Part shown: positions 1-12,400 of the stretch, piece by piece | Layout: each line of letters opens with the position of its first letter | How positions within the stretch are numbered: position 1 is the stretch's first letter | Assembly (NCBI GenBank): GCA_946811185.2 | Contig: OX328112.1 | Location: forward strand, 18,085,215 to 18,149,214 | DNA length: 64,000 nt | Direction of reading: 5' to 3' | Source of the DNA: Hippopus hippopus | Lineage: Eukaryota; Mollusca; Bivalvia; Cardiida; Cardiidae | Position numbers and translations under genes: made by a program | Notes under the pieces: model-generated | The model's database searches: none | Seen by the model: only the letters and a program-made list of their open reading frames with translations | What the model was told of the DNA's origin: nothing

Positions 1-312
1 GATACTGTCCCACTGAATTAGAAAACAATCCCATCATACTGAACACAGTTGGGACTGCGTCCCCGTCAGTACGCCAATCTATGCTTTCTTGGTGCTTCTT
101 TAACCAGTACTCCGTACTTTTCTATTCAAGCCACTGGCTTCTGTCCCGCCTAACCATCTTCACAACAATCATCTGTGACGAGACAGGAATGAATTCTGTC
201 GTGTATGACTATTATCAATCGTCAGAAAGAAATTCGCTAAGCTGGATATTTGAACCTGTGACCCTGGTCTGGTGTAAAGCCCTTCGCGATACCAGCTGAC
301 CTAATGAGCTCG
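1..312 (-). mobile_element. tRNA-derived SINE (type 1), 5' part outside window
   Basis: It resembles the elements at 21535-21796, 36115-36428 and 60287-60755: an alternating GAGA/ATGAAT body, then a tRNA-like head with box-like GGATATTTGAACCTGTG and CTAATGAGCT near 245-312 on the minus strand. The tRNA half is diverged. Confidence 0.6.
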
Positions 313-330
313 CGATTAGATACTTAGACA

Positions 331-858
331 AACAAGAGCACCAAATGTGGTGCGGGTGCCAACGTTCGGTTGGGGTTGCTTGATTTTCAGAGCAAACTCC
401 AAGTCGAAAAAGGGACATGAGTCATAAATACTTTGATGGTTATCTGCCCTTGTTCTATGGGTTTACAATTTGATATATTTCATGTGTCTATTTTTAGAAT
501 ATTTCCCCATATTAACCACAAGCTGATGAAATAAATTAGATATTTCCTCTGATTATTTTGTCAACGAATGCCACTTTTAAAACTTAAAAACTTAAAAAAC
601 TTAAAAAAGTAGTTCCAGATTTTCGACAGGAGGAAAATATTCACTGTGACGGGGAAATAATTCCCCCCAGCTTAAATTACGACATTTCTTTACCCATAAC
701 ATTTCTAAAAATAGACACATGAAATATAATATAAAATGTTAAAGTTTTTACAAACCTCAGAGTCTTCGCACTATGAAGACAACGACGATGACGCAGAAGA
801 AGACGCCAGGGCTACGGCAACGCCTCGACGTTTTTCTTCGAAAACAGCCGAGCTAATA
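331..858 (+). mobile_element. Hairpin-ended element, family J (AACAAGAG...AGCTAA), with internal insertion
   Basis: It starts AACAAGAG followed by the hairpin GCACCA/TGGTGC and ends CAGCCGAGCTAA. The same beginning and end occur at 26260-26548 and 30890-31122 with similar interiors (a CTTTGATGGTT block, a TGTTAAAGTTTT block). The interior is interrupted at about 470-735 by an inverted-repeat insert. No coding capacity is seen. Confidence 0.6.
470..735. mobile_element. Short inverted-repeat MITE inside family J copy
   Basis: The arms at about 473-498 and 701-727 are near-perfect reverse complements (TTTCATGTGTCTATTTTTAG and its complement). It splits the family J element that is continuous in other copies. 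The A-rich middle holds a small CTTAAAAA tandem repeat at 578-606. Confidence 0.6.
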
Positions 859-1167
859 AGGACATGTAAGAATTTAACGAGACATCTCTACAGCCAGAGA
901 GAAAACAAACGCTGTTAAAACTTGACGGTGTTGTAATCTAGTCATCTGTGTAAACGTAGATAAAAAATCAATATAAGGTGTATGGGGTAAAGAAACTAGT
1001 GATTTGTCTTCGATTTAAACCGGAAACTGTGGTTGTTATGTCTATGGCTAGCCGCAATAGAATGAAATGCATTTTCTATCTGCCGTAATCTGTGCAACCT
1101 TGCAACCATCAGGGGCAATATTTGGCATGAAGGTACAAGAGTGATTATAGTTTCATAAAATAAAGGA

Positions 1168-2235
1168 AACAAGAGGGCCATGATGGCCCTGTATCGCTCC
1201 ACTGGCTAATACGTAAAATCCCTACATGCCAAACATTACAATACTTGGCCAATTGGTTTTGAACATAAGACCTCTGAGACTGGACTAAAATTGGTAGCAC
1301 AAGTTCTTATGGTAAGTAACAAGAAAATTTCTAAAGATTTCACTACATAAGCCCATGTAAAGCTTCTGACCCCTGGGGTGGGGTCACATTCGACCCTAGG
1401 GCTATAATTTGGGTACTCTTGGTAGAGGCCCACTAGATCAAGGCACATGCAAAATTTGGTAACCCTAGGCCTTATGACTGAGTACAGGGAGATTTCTAAA
1501 GTTTTGTCTATATAAGCCCATATAAAAATTGTGACCCCTGGGGCGGGGCCAATTTTGACCCCAGGGCTGTAAGTTGCTCACTCTTGGTAGAGGCCCACTA
1601 GATAAAGCCACATGCAAAATTTGGTAGCACTAGGCCTTATGGCTAGGTGCAGGGAGATTTCTAAAGTTTTCTCTATATAAGCCTATGTAAAACTTATGAC
1701 CCCCCCGGGTGGGGTCAAATTTGACCCCGGGGCTATAAGTTGGGAACTCTTGGTAGAGACCCCCTAGATAAAGCCACATGCAAAATTTGGTAACCCTAGG
1801 CCTTACGGCTAGGTACAAGAAGATTTCTAAAGTTTTCTCAATATAAGCCTATGTAAAACTTGTGACCCCCGGGGCGGGGCCAGATTTGACCCCAGGGCTA
1901 TAATATGAAGAAACTTAATAGAGGTCTACTAGATAAAGCTACTTGCCAAATTTTGTAGCCCTAGGCCTTATGGTTTCAGACAAGAAGATTTTTAAAGATT
2001 TCCAATATTTTTAAGTTTTGTTGCCATGGCAACCAGAGTTTTTGATGGAATTAAATTCTTTCAAGAATTCTGAAGAGGACCACGGCAGGATCATTTCTGT
2101 GAAGTTTCAACAAAATTGGCTGGGTAGTTTCAGAGAAGAAGATGTTTAAAATAAAAGTTAACGCACGGACGGACGCACGACGGACAACGGGCCATGACAT
2201 AAGCCCGCTGGCCTTCGGCCAGTGGAGCTAAAAAA
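1168..2235 (+). mobile_element. Pearl-like tandem-array element, family E copy 1
   Basis: It begins AACAAGAG plus the hairpin GGGCCATGATGGCCC, then CTGTATCGCTCCACTGGC. About four monomers of roughly 165 bp follow (each with ACCCCTGGGGNGGGGNC, CTCTTGGTAGAGGCCC, CCCTAGGCCTTATGGCT). A non-repeated tail then has TTGCCATGGCAACCAGAG, an ACGG-rich stretch, the hairpin CTGGCCTTCGGCCAG and GAGCTAAAAAA. The whole layout matches bivalve pearl / non-autonomous Helentron-like elements. No protein is encoded. Confidence 0.75.
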
Positions 2236-2611
2236 CGGTTAAAAACTGGATGAAAACGAGTGAAGATGTATGTTTATAGTAATAGAGTCACTGATTTCAA
2301 AAGTTAAACTCTCATTTCTTCATTGCTTTTTTTTCATTGGACCTCTGATATCAAACAATAAAATCTGGACAAATTGTACATATGAATGTATGTTATATAT
2401 ACATCTTTTATTGCACTTCACAAAATATAAATCAAACGAAACAGTTAAAATTAGAAAATCACATAACCTCAATTTTTTCCAGTGTAACTTACAATTTAAG
2501 TGACTTTCAAGGATGGCGAAGATCAAGACAAGGCGGCACAACACATGCAGTTTGATCTTCAATATACACGGTCTGATACCGTGAGATTTACATCCCCTGC
2601 GAAAAACCTAT

Positions 2612-3440
2612 AACAAGAGGGCCATGATGGCCCTGTATCGCTCCACTGGCTATTAAGTAAAAACACTACAAGCCAAACATTACAATATTCAGCAAATTGA
2701 TTTCAAACACGAGGACATGCAAACATTTTTCTATCTTATCCTACGAGAAAGTTGTGATCCATGGGCAAAGCCAATTTTGATCGCAAAGCTATAATTATTT
2801 GAATCCTGGTGGAGGTCCACAATATAAAGCTCCATACCAAATAATTCAGTTCTTGAATGTTATAAACAAGAAGATTTTCAAATTTTTCTCAATGAAAAGC
2901 CCTGTAAAACATGAAACCCATGAGACAGGGCTAAATCTAATAGCCTTAGTCTTTATAATGGTTAGTAACATGATGACTTAAGATAGTTTTCATTACAAAA
3001 GCCCATGTAAAACTGGTGACCTTGTGTTCCGTGGTGTGGAGACAAACTTGGGTCAAGGACTATAATTTGGGCCCTCCTTGTACAGGCCCACTAGATAAAG
3101 CTACATGCAAAATTTGGTAGACCCCATGGCTATTATTTGAAGGAACTTGGTAGAGGCCCACTAGATACAGCTACATGCCAAATTTGGTAGCCCTAGGCCT
3201 TACAGTTTCAGAGAAGAAGATTTTTGAAAATTTTCTATATTTTTCAGTTTTGTTGCCATGGCAACCAGAGTTTTTGAAGGAATAAAATTCTGTCATGGGA
3301 TTCTGAAGAAGACCATGGCAGGATCATTTCTTTGAAGTTTCATCAAAATTGGATAAGTAGTTTCAGAGATGTTTGAAATAAAAGTTAATGCACGCACGGA
3401 CAGATGGACGGACGGACCTTCAGTGCCAGTAAAAAACAAG
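2612..3440 (+). mobile_element. Pearl-like element, family E copy 2, 3' end lost
   Basis: The same AACAAGAG/hairpin/CTCCACTGGC head at 2612, diverged monomers, then the TTGCCATGGCAACCAGAG tail and ACGG repeats up to about 3415. The terminal hairpin and AGCTAAAA are missing. Confidence 0.7.
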
Positions 3441-3469
3441 TATATACATCAATCTCAGTTTGAAATATA

Positions 3470-3675
3470 TCTTTTTAACCTATTACCAGACAATCCCTAC
3501 TTTTGATGACCCTGAGAAAGAAGGCTTTAGAAAAGCATTTTCTCCTTTTCTTACAATGTTTTCTACTGTTCACAAAACAAATTTCAAATTTTCAATCACT
3601 TTTATTTTGTCGTCTGCAAGTGCTTTCGATTTAGACAAGCCTAAAATATTATCGTTTGGTAATGAGTTACATGTG
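3470..3675 (+). mobile_element. Palindromic MITE family A, degenerate copy
   Basis: The left end is TATTACCAGACAATCCC and the right end TATCGTTTGGTAATGAGTT; only half of the central palindrome remains. The family is described at 14436-14664. Confidence 0.55.
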
Positions 3676-3879
3676 TGCTAACAATTGTCATAATAAATCA
3701 CTAAGATTTTTTTTCAAACTTATTTTATTAATACTTTTTCTAAGCTAGTCATCATCAAACAGTAGACATGGTGTATTAATATGAACACTTCATAGTTTGT
3801 AAACACAGTCAGATATGTGGAGGATAATTTTTTGTTTTGGTGTATGATTGAAAATTCTTTTATTGAGTTGAAACAAATG

Positions 3880-4003
3880 CTAAAAGCTCCCCTTGAGCAC
3901 GTTGTGCTCAAATGAGCTAAAAAGTTAACATACGGATGGACGCACATAGGACAACGGGCCATAACATAAGCCTGCTGGCCTTTGGCCAGTGGAGCTAAAA
4001 AAC
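3880..4003 (+). mobile_element. Composite 3' ends: family D tail joined to family E tail
   Basis: 3883-3920 is a family D terminus (CTTGAGCACGTTGTGCTCAA hairpin, then GAGCTAAAA). It runs directly into a family E terminus (AGTTAAC, a cryptic ACGGAYGGACGCAC stretch, hairpin CTGGCCTTTGGCCAG, GGAGCTAAAAAAC). The join lies in the shared AAAAGTTAAC. Confidence 0.65.
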
Positions 4004-4109
4004 TTGTCTAGCACCAATCATGTATCACTGCAGCTTGATAATCAAGGGAGGTAAATAGTAACGAACTTTATCTTTCATAAAAAGAGTTATTTCCCTTGAT
4101 TAATGTTTA

Positions 4110-5445
4110 AATTGAAGTGACAATATTTTGAAGCCCATGTTAAACTTGCGATTGCTGGAATGAAGGCAATTTTGACCCCAGACCTACAATATGAAACTAG
4201 AATGTGTGGTTATAAACAAAAAGATTTTTTAATCTTGCCCAATAAAAAGTCATGTAAAACAAGTTTGCTGAATAAAAGGCCCTGTAAAATATGTGATCCA
4301 TGACACAGGTTTATCAAGTTTTCACTATAAAAGCCAATGTAAAACTTGTGACCCCTGGTGTGGAGTCAAACTTGACCCCCAAAGTTAAAATTTGGGCCCT
4401 CTTGGTAGAGGCCCATTATATAAAGTTACATGCAAAATTTGGTAGCCCTAGGCCTAAATATGGCTATGTACAAGTAGATTATTAAAGTTTCCTTATATAA
4501 GACCATGTAGAACTTGTGACCCCCTGGGGTGGGGCTACATTTGACCCCCTGGGCTATAATTTGGGCACCCTTGATAGAGACCCCCTAGATAAAGCTAAAT
4601 GCAAAATTTGATAGCCCTAGCCCTTATAGCTAGATGCGAAAGATTTTCCTATATAAGCCCGCCCATGTAAAACATGTTACCCCCCGGAGCGAAGTCAAAT
4701 TTGACCCTCGGCTATAAATTGGACACCCTTGGTACAGGTCCACTAGATAAAGCTACATGCCAAATTTGGTCGCCCTAGGCCCCATGGCTAGGTCAAAGAA
4801 GAATTTTAAAGTTCTCCCTATTTAAGCCCATGTAAAACTTGTTATATAAGCCCATGTAAAACTTGTTACCCCCGGGCAGGGCCTAATTTGACCCTAGGGC
4901 TATAATTTGAACAATCTTGGCAGAGGTCCACTAGATAAAGCTACATGCCAAATTTGGTAGCTCTAGGCCCTATGGCTAGGTAGAAGAGGAATTTTAAAGT
5001 TCTCCCTAAATAAGCCCATGTGTAACTTGTAACCCCCGGGGCGGGGCCAATTTTGACCCCAGGGCTATAAATTGAAGAAACTTAGTAGAGGTCCACTAGA
5101 TAAAGCTACATGCCAAATTTTGTAGCCCTTGGCCTTACAGTTTCAGACAAGAAGATTTTCAAAGATTTTCAAAATTTTTCAGTTTTGTTGCCATGGCAAC
5201 CAGAGTTTTTGAAGGAATTAAATTCTTTTAAGAAATTCTGAAAAGGACCATGGCAGGATCATTTCTGTGAAGTTTCATCAAAATTGGATGGGTAGTTTCA
5301 GAGAAGAAGACGTTTTAAAAAAAGTTAACGCACGGACGGATGGACGGACGCACGCACGGACGGACGGACGGACGGACGGACGGACGCACGACCGACAACA
5401 GGCCATGACATAAGCTCGCTGGCCTTCGGCCAGTGGAGCTAAAAA
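4110..5445 (+). mobile_element. Pearl-like tandem-array element, family E copy 4, 5' truncated
   Basis: About five monomers of 160-170 bp (GACCCC/GGGCTATAA marker near 4380, 4545, 4705, 4895, 5060), the TTGCCATGGCAACC tail, a (ACGG)n tract at 5329-5390, a terminal hairpin and GGAGCTAAAAA. The AACAAGAG head is absent. Confidence 0.75.
5329..5392 (+). repeat. (ACGG)n / GGACGCAC microsatellite of a pearl-like element
   Basis: GGACGGAYGGACGCAC units expand into seven or more GGAC repeats, exactly where pearl elements carry their ACGG microsatellite. Confidence 0.85.
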
Positions 5446-5696
5446 CCAAAATCGCTGCCAAAAACTGCAAATTCGAAATTTATGTTTATCAATATCAATT
5501 GAACCGTACATTCCTTTGGAAGTATCGTTTAACTAGTTCTAAATAGTCGTTGACATCATGAAATGGAGACATCAAAAACGGGATGCCAGACATACAAGAG
5601 TTGAATGAACAGCGCGGTTGATACAAAAACTATGGTACAACAACCATCAAAAACCTATGAGACTTTTTTATCCCCAAACCCCCTTGCCCCGTATTC

Positions 5697-5930
5697 AACA
5701 AGTTTCTTGACCCTTAGGCTGGTACGCGCGACTCACTGACCCTCTGCGGACAGTGTAGATCAAGATCAGACTGCACAGAACGTGCAGTCTGATCTTTGAT
5801 CTACACTGTCCGCAGAGGAGATAATTGTTCCCCAGAAAATACATCTGAAATGGAAAAAAATGTGGATTTTACTATCTGCTCAAAAATTTCATTTCACTTA
5901 TTTTGCAGGATTAGGATAAATACCAGTCTT
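5697..5930. mobile_element. Palindromic MITE family B (GATCAGACTGCAC)
   Basis: The core at 5743-5818 is a near-perfect palindrome: GCGGACAGTGTAGATCAAGA, CAGACTGCACAGAACGTGCA, and its mirror. The flank CCCTTAGGCTG is shared with the copy at 58073-58273. Confidence 0.75.
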
Positions 5931-6060
5931 AGTCTTCTTCTCAAGGATTTTCTTAATTACAAAGTAACACATTTTCTGATGAACTACACCAAATGGTTTA
6001 GCCAATCAGGAATTGTGTTACTTTGAAATTCAAGAAATTCTTGAGAATAAGACAAACAAT
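5890..6060. mobile_element. Palindromic MITE family F (GATTGGCTAAACC), decayed copy
   Basis: Arms with CTTAGTCTTNTTCTCAAG and TTCTTGAGAATAAGAC flank the central ACCAAATGGTTTAGCCAATCA. The family is described at 38425-38612. It lies just past the RAB3GAP1 stop codon, so the mRNA 3' UTR probably includes it. Confidence 0.6.
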
Positions 6061-6173
6061 GTCAGAAATTGCATTACGTTCTAAATTTAGAGTAAGACTA
6101 AGTATGCAGTTTACAGTGGTTGGTCAATATGGTTCCTGGTGATAATGACAACACGAATAATTTGATATGTTAT

Positions 6174-6413
6174 TCACTGAAAGATAGAATCGCTGCCGAA
6201 AGCTCCGCAAATTCGAAATTCATCCTCTTCAATGGAGCAGTACATTCTCTGGGGCAGATTTTTCGAGTAGGGAGCTGGTCTAGGCATGACCGTCCGTAAA
6301 ATATACTCTCTGGCAAATGGTCGAGGGAAACTTGGCACAGATGTTCCTGCATATCGAGCATCCTCGTCATGAGCTCCGACTCTTTCGTCGTCATCTAGAA
6401 GCATGTATGATGC
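6174..6413 (-). CDS. RAB3GAP1: RAB3GAP1 last coding exon with stop
   Basis: Residues 1005-1083 and the TGA at 6176-6174. It holds the family C-terminus: PFAREYILRTVMPRPAPYSK, NLPQRMYCSIEEDEFRICGA, FGSDSIFQ. The acceptor is CTACCAG. A partial MITE (about 6437-6590) begins just upstream of the acceptor. Confidence 0.98.
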   Translation of the reverse strand, partial: ASYMLLDDDERVGAHDEDARYAGTSVPSFPRPFAREYILRTVMPRPAPYSKNLPQRMYCSIEEDEFRICGAFGSDSIFQ

Positions 6414-9400
6414 CTGGTAGAAAAAAACAATTTTTGAGCCATGCTCTGGCCAAAAGAAGCTTACTGCATCTCCGTTATACATTATACCAAGCAAGTCATC
6501 ACACAGTTATGGATCCACTGAATGCATTTTGTCTACTAATAGGCAGGATCCTAGGGTAGAATGGTCCTTGGTTATGTAGAAAATTGAAAATTGTAAATGT
6601 TACATTAAATATCGTGCATTTAAACACAATGAAATCTGGTTCAAGCAGGGACCTAAAGGTAATTCAAAATTGGCTGCTTATGGCAGAGAAATTTCCTCTA
6701 ATCTCCACTTAATTGAAACGGCAATGTTGGTCCTTTAAAACAGATTGGTTGCTTAATAGAGATGACCACTAAGACAGGTTTGACTGAATACAACTATCTT
6801 GTACAACTGGTAGAAAATAGTAACAAAGCAGAAAAAAATATTTGCATGAAATGTCTTTTATTGAAGATAGAAAAAAACATTGTGGAAAATTATGGCTGTA
6901 CCGTGCTGACATACACCCTCCGCCAGTTGCCTTGTTACTGGATAAGAATGAAAGTTCAAAGGACCATAACTCCTGTAAAAGTCAACCAATCATAATGAAA
7001 ATTGCTGGTGCAAAAGTTTCTAAGGCAGACAGGCTTCAATCAAAATTTCCACCAACCTTGTTGAAGGAGAAGAGGACACAAAATTGTGTCTAGGAGTAGA
7101 TGGGCAGATCCACATGCTAAAAACCAAATTCCCGTTTTAACTCCCCCTAAACACACACACACTTTGTTGTAAGCAGTATATTGAAGCAGTTTCATCTGTT
7201 GTTTAGACCAAGACAACAGAATTAGCAGGAAACCATGAAAAAAATAACCTACCCTCTGTGCAGAATGAAACAGTTTGTTGATAACAGTACCAGCCGGGCC
7301 CATTGGTCCTCCTCTGACGGTCACTTCCGAGTTCTGCAAAATACTTGCCACAAAAATATCCAGCTCACTTTTAGCATCCTGTCTCTCGAGAAGATCCTCT
7401 GTGAACTTGGACTTCAAGGAAATGTTTCTTGAAATGATGATCTCTGCCTGCATGATAATCCTTGTCAGCTCCTAAAATAGATATATAGGGGATATTTGTT
7501 GTTTTGTTATGGTGAAAGATTGAAATTTATCTCGAGTGTACATCATTACTAATATTTTCAGGACTGGTGTAGTCATAAGTGAAAATATTGCCGATGATGT
7601 TCATGAGATGAAATAAATTTCGATCTTTTACCCCCCCCCCCCCCCCCCAAAAAAAAAAATTCTATTTATTTCATGCTTCAAAGCCCTTTTTTTTGGTTGG
7701 GACTTTCATCAAAATCCTAATACCTTATTACATAAAGCGCAAGAAATATAGGGTAAATACTTGTAAATTGCATTGTATTTCCCTCTGGTTGAATGGCACG
7801 TGCTGTTTACCTACATAACTAGTTGGTGGAAACTACTGTTTCTGCTTTCAATTGAAGAATTAGAAAATATGAAATCTGTATTTTTCACTGGTCATAACTA
7901 TGATATCTCAAACCATAATCCATGGCAATTTTCTCAATAAAATACCAAAAAGCATGAAATAAACAACGATGTTTGAACATTAACTCTTTCTAAGCCAAAT
8001 ACTGGTCCTCTTACAGCATCTGAAAATACATTCCACTGAAACTCAAACATATTTTTTGTTAGATGCTTGACTACAAAATTGGACTCTTTAGGATTCAAGA
8101 CTAGACTGCACTAGCAACCTTTTTCCTCTGTGCACCCTTGTGGCTACATTTTCAGTCCAGCGTAGGTGTAATCTGCTTGGAATGCTTGTTTTGAGGAATT
8201 TAAAATCAAGTCATTGGGGAACTTTACCTTAAAGTATCAAATTCATTAATTACTGATTTTATAAAAGGTGAAAGTGAAAAATCACTGTAGGACACTAACA
8301 CCAGATAATAGCCCACCTTGACTGATGATAAACATAACAAGAGGGCCACTGGCTTTGAAGAGCTCATGTAAGTAAAATATTTTGGGATTCATAAAGGTTA
8401 AGAGATACTGGTACTGATGATGTAAAACACACACAAAAGTATATTCAGAGTGCATAACTGAAATAAAGTTTGTCCTCAATATGACACTTTTGTGTGTTAC
8501 ATAAGTTGACATGAGAGCAGCCCCAACTTTTATGACAATTTGATTAAAAACATGGTCTCTTGAGTGCACATAAGGTTTTTCTCAGATTTTTCCCGAAGAC
8601 CTACTTTTTGTCCCAGTGTGACCATTTTCTAACTTGTCTGATAAATAATCATGACAAACAATCTGTTCAACACAAGAGTGGACACAAGATCTATTCTTTA
8701 ACCAAGCTTGACCCATTTTCAATCTCCTTTGAGATATCATCAAGGTAAACATTATCACAAACTTTCATGTGTATTTGACTAATAATAAGATCCTAAGAAA
8801 GTGCACAACTTCCTTTTTTCGACATTTTCAAAATTGTCTGAGATATCATCAAGACAAACATTCTGACCAAGTTTTATGAGTACTGGACAGAGGGTGTGGC
8901 CTCCAGAGCGCATACAAGGTTTGTTTTCCAGTGAGCTTATTCTTGACCCCAATTGACCCATTTTAAGACTAGTCCAAAATATCAAGAAAAACATTCTGAC
9001 CAATTCTTATGAGTACTGAAGTGAAAAATGTAGCCTCTAGGGTGTACACAAGCTTTTTCTAAGGTTTGTCCCAGTTTCCAAGTATCTTCTAAAAGAAACT
9101 TGTCATGTTTTCCTACCTCATACTTTTTAACATCTTGATTTGGTGACCTTGTGACTTGTGAGGCCTTTAGACTAGCTTGCTCTATGACTTGTTTAAGTAC
9201 TGGAATTTTAGCATCATCTGTGATGAAAAATATTCGATATATAAGGTATTTCAACATTAAGTAATTCAAAGATTAAAACAATACAATCTTACTTTCTATA
9301 ACCTGTGAAATACATTGTATCCTGAGGTCTACACAAGATGACGATTTTTCATACTTGTCCAAATTGAAAATGTTGGCAGACAATACATTACATATGGTTT

Positions 9401-12400
9401 AGATGATGGGATTTGTATTTGAAAAGGTAGAAAACATTGAGGGATAAGGAGAAAATGCTGACTACAAGCATTTTCTCCTTTGCCCTAATTGTTTTCAAAA
9501 GCATTCTTTCTTCAGCCTTTTTAAAGCACAGAATTGTTTCAAATCAAAACAGCTGATTTTGTATTAAAACTTATTATTGTAAGACTCAGATTAAAGTGTG
9601 TACTATGACTCAGATTAAAGTGAATACTAATCACTTCCAGAGTTGAACTTTTAGTATTAAACAAGTATGGACCTTCATTTGATTTTAATGTTAAATATAC
9701 CATCATGAAACTAAAAAGAATATAAAGTATGACATAGACTGGATGCTGTCCTAGTTAATATCAATATCAACATACAATCAATACACTCAAAAAACTCAAG
9801 TTTGCATAGAAAAAAGCTGCCCTAGTAGTATGGGTTCCCATTAGTGTGGGTTCTCCTTCTGATATTTAACCAAGTGCCCCATGTTTGAAGTCAGTGTCTT
9901 AAGCAATGATTGGGTTATCAGAAAATGTCAAATATCAACCATTTTTGCATGACAATGATGACAATGATGCAGTTCTCAACAGGGCTGTGACAATACTCAA
10001 ACATTTTCTTCAAAACTAATAACAGATACAGGTTTCAGTTTTTATCTCCCTTGAAAAATTTGTGTAAGTTGTAAGTCTGCTTGGTAATGTGTTACTTGGA
10101 AATCAGAGCATATGGAAACTAGCAAATGAAACTTACCCTTCTCCAGTGCTTTCAACAGAGCTGCATGCATCAGCATGGGCAGTAAGTGAACAACAACTTG
10201 AGCAGGCTTCAGGGACTGAAGGAAATGTAGAATCTGGAATAGAAGATGAAAGATGAAATAGATGAGTGCTGTGCAATCTGATCTTAATCTACACTGTCCA
10301 TATAAGGGCACCGAGTTGTGCAAAGAAGCCAAAGAATTTTAGCCACTGTCAGGAAAAGCATATTATTCGTAGTCTAAGAACTAACCCTTTAACAAAAAAA
10401 TCTAATTCTAAGAGACCCTGAGGAAAATGGCCTTTGAAAACATTGTGGTAAAAGGTGAAAATGCTGGTTACCAGCATTTTCTCCTTTTCCCACGTTTTTT
10501 TCTGTACTTTCTGAGACAAATGCCATCATCCGAGTTATGTCTAAATTGGGATCAGCAAATTTTTTGAATATGGAGGAGACTAAAATTTTGTTGTCTAGTA
10601 AAGGGTAACAGTTCTACTAAACAAAGGATTGATTGATTTAATGATCGGTAATTTTTACACCACTTTCAACATCATTTCATTCATATCACGGCAACAGCTC
10701 ACATATTCATGTATATTCTGGGTTTCACTAGCACTAGGCTAGACTTTGAAGTGTCATGTATATTCTGGGTTTCACCGGCACTAGGCTCGGCTATGAAGTG
10801 TCATGTATATTCTGGGTTTCACCGGCACTAGGCTAGGCTATGAAGTGTCATGTATATTCTGGGTTTCACCGGTACTAGGCTAGGCTCTGAAGTGTCATGT
10901 ATATTCTGGGTTTCACCGCACTAGGCTCGGCTCTGAACTGTCATGTATATTCTGGGTTTCACCGGCACTAGGCTCAGTTCTGAAGTGTCATGTATATTCT
11001 GGGTTTCACCGGCACTAGACTAGGCTCTGAGGTGTCATGTATATTCTGGGTTTCACCCGCACTAGGCTAGGCTCTGAAGTGTCATAGTCATTACCCCCCG
11101 AACACTCCCATAAAAACACTTTGCTTCCAGTGAGGCTCAAACCCAGGGCCTCCAGGCAACGAGTCCTACACTTTACCACTGAGCTAAAGGACCCTACTAA
11201 ACAAAGGAATGAGAGGTACCTTTTCGGCCTCCCTGGTATCATCAAACAATCTCTTCTGTCTTCTTGCTGGTACAGGACGAGCTGTCTGCCATACCTCTAC
11301 CCACATGTTACCTGGTATCTGCATTCTTAAGCTTAGATGACCTGAAACAACCAGAAAAAATAGCTATGCAGATTTCAGTCTTGTAAATGAGATTAAACAA
11401 GAGGCCCATGATGGCCCTGAAGTTGCTCACCTGAGTCTTCTGACCAAACATGACCCATTTTCAATCCTTTTCGAGATATTATGACTAACATTCTATCAAG
11501 TTTTCATAATTATTGGACTGAAAATTTGGCCTCTAGCTTGTACACAAGCTTTTTCTAGAATTTCTCTCAGTGACCTATTTTTTAACCAAACATAGCCCAT
11601 TTTCCCATTGTAGATATTATCAAAACAAAGATTCTGGCCACGTTTCATAAGTATTGGACAGAAAATGTGGCCTCTAGAGTGTACACAAGGTTTTTCCAAG
11701 ATTTGACATGGGGACCTAGTTTTTTAACCAATGTGACCCATTTTCAATTTCATAATATTGATCATCAAGACAAACATTGACTAATTTTCATAAGTGTTGG
11801 ACAGAAAATGATGACTCTAAAGCTACACAAGTTATTTTACAGATTTGACCTGGTGACCTAGTTTTTGACCCCATGTGACCCATTTTCGAACTCATTCAAG
11901 ATATCATTATGAAAAACATTCTGACCAACTTTCATGAGTATTTGACTGAAAATGTGGCCTCCAGAGGGTACACAAGGTTTTTGTATGATTTGAACAGTGA
12001 CCTAGTTTTTGACCCATCATGACCTATTTGCAAACTCGTCCAAGAAATCATCAAGACACACATTCAGACCAAGTTTCATGAGTATAAAACTGAAAATATA
12101 GCCTCTAGAGCATTCACATGGTTCTTTTAGATTTGACCTAGTGACCTAGTTTTTGACCAAACAGGACTCATTTTCAAAGTTGTATAGATATCATCAAGAC
12201 AAAGTTCTGACCAACTTTCCAGTGTTTTGGACCAAAAATGTGGCCTCTAGAGCATACACAAGGTTTTTAAAAGATTTGACCTAGAGACCTAGCTTTTGAT
12301 CCAAAATGAACCGATTTCAAACCGATCCAAGATATCATCAAGACAAACATTCTGACCAACTTTCAAGAGTTTTGGACTGAAAAAGTGGCCTCTAGAGCGT

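Noticed and set aside
7630..7660. Poly-C/poly-A run (also 28176-28193, 43981-43990, 58483-58499)
   Set aside because: Plain homopolymers, prone to sequencing error; no function inferred.
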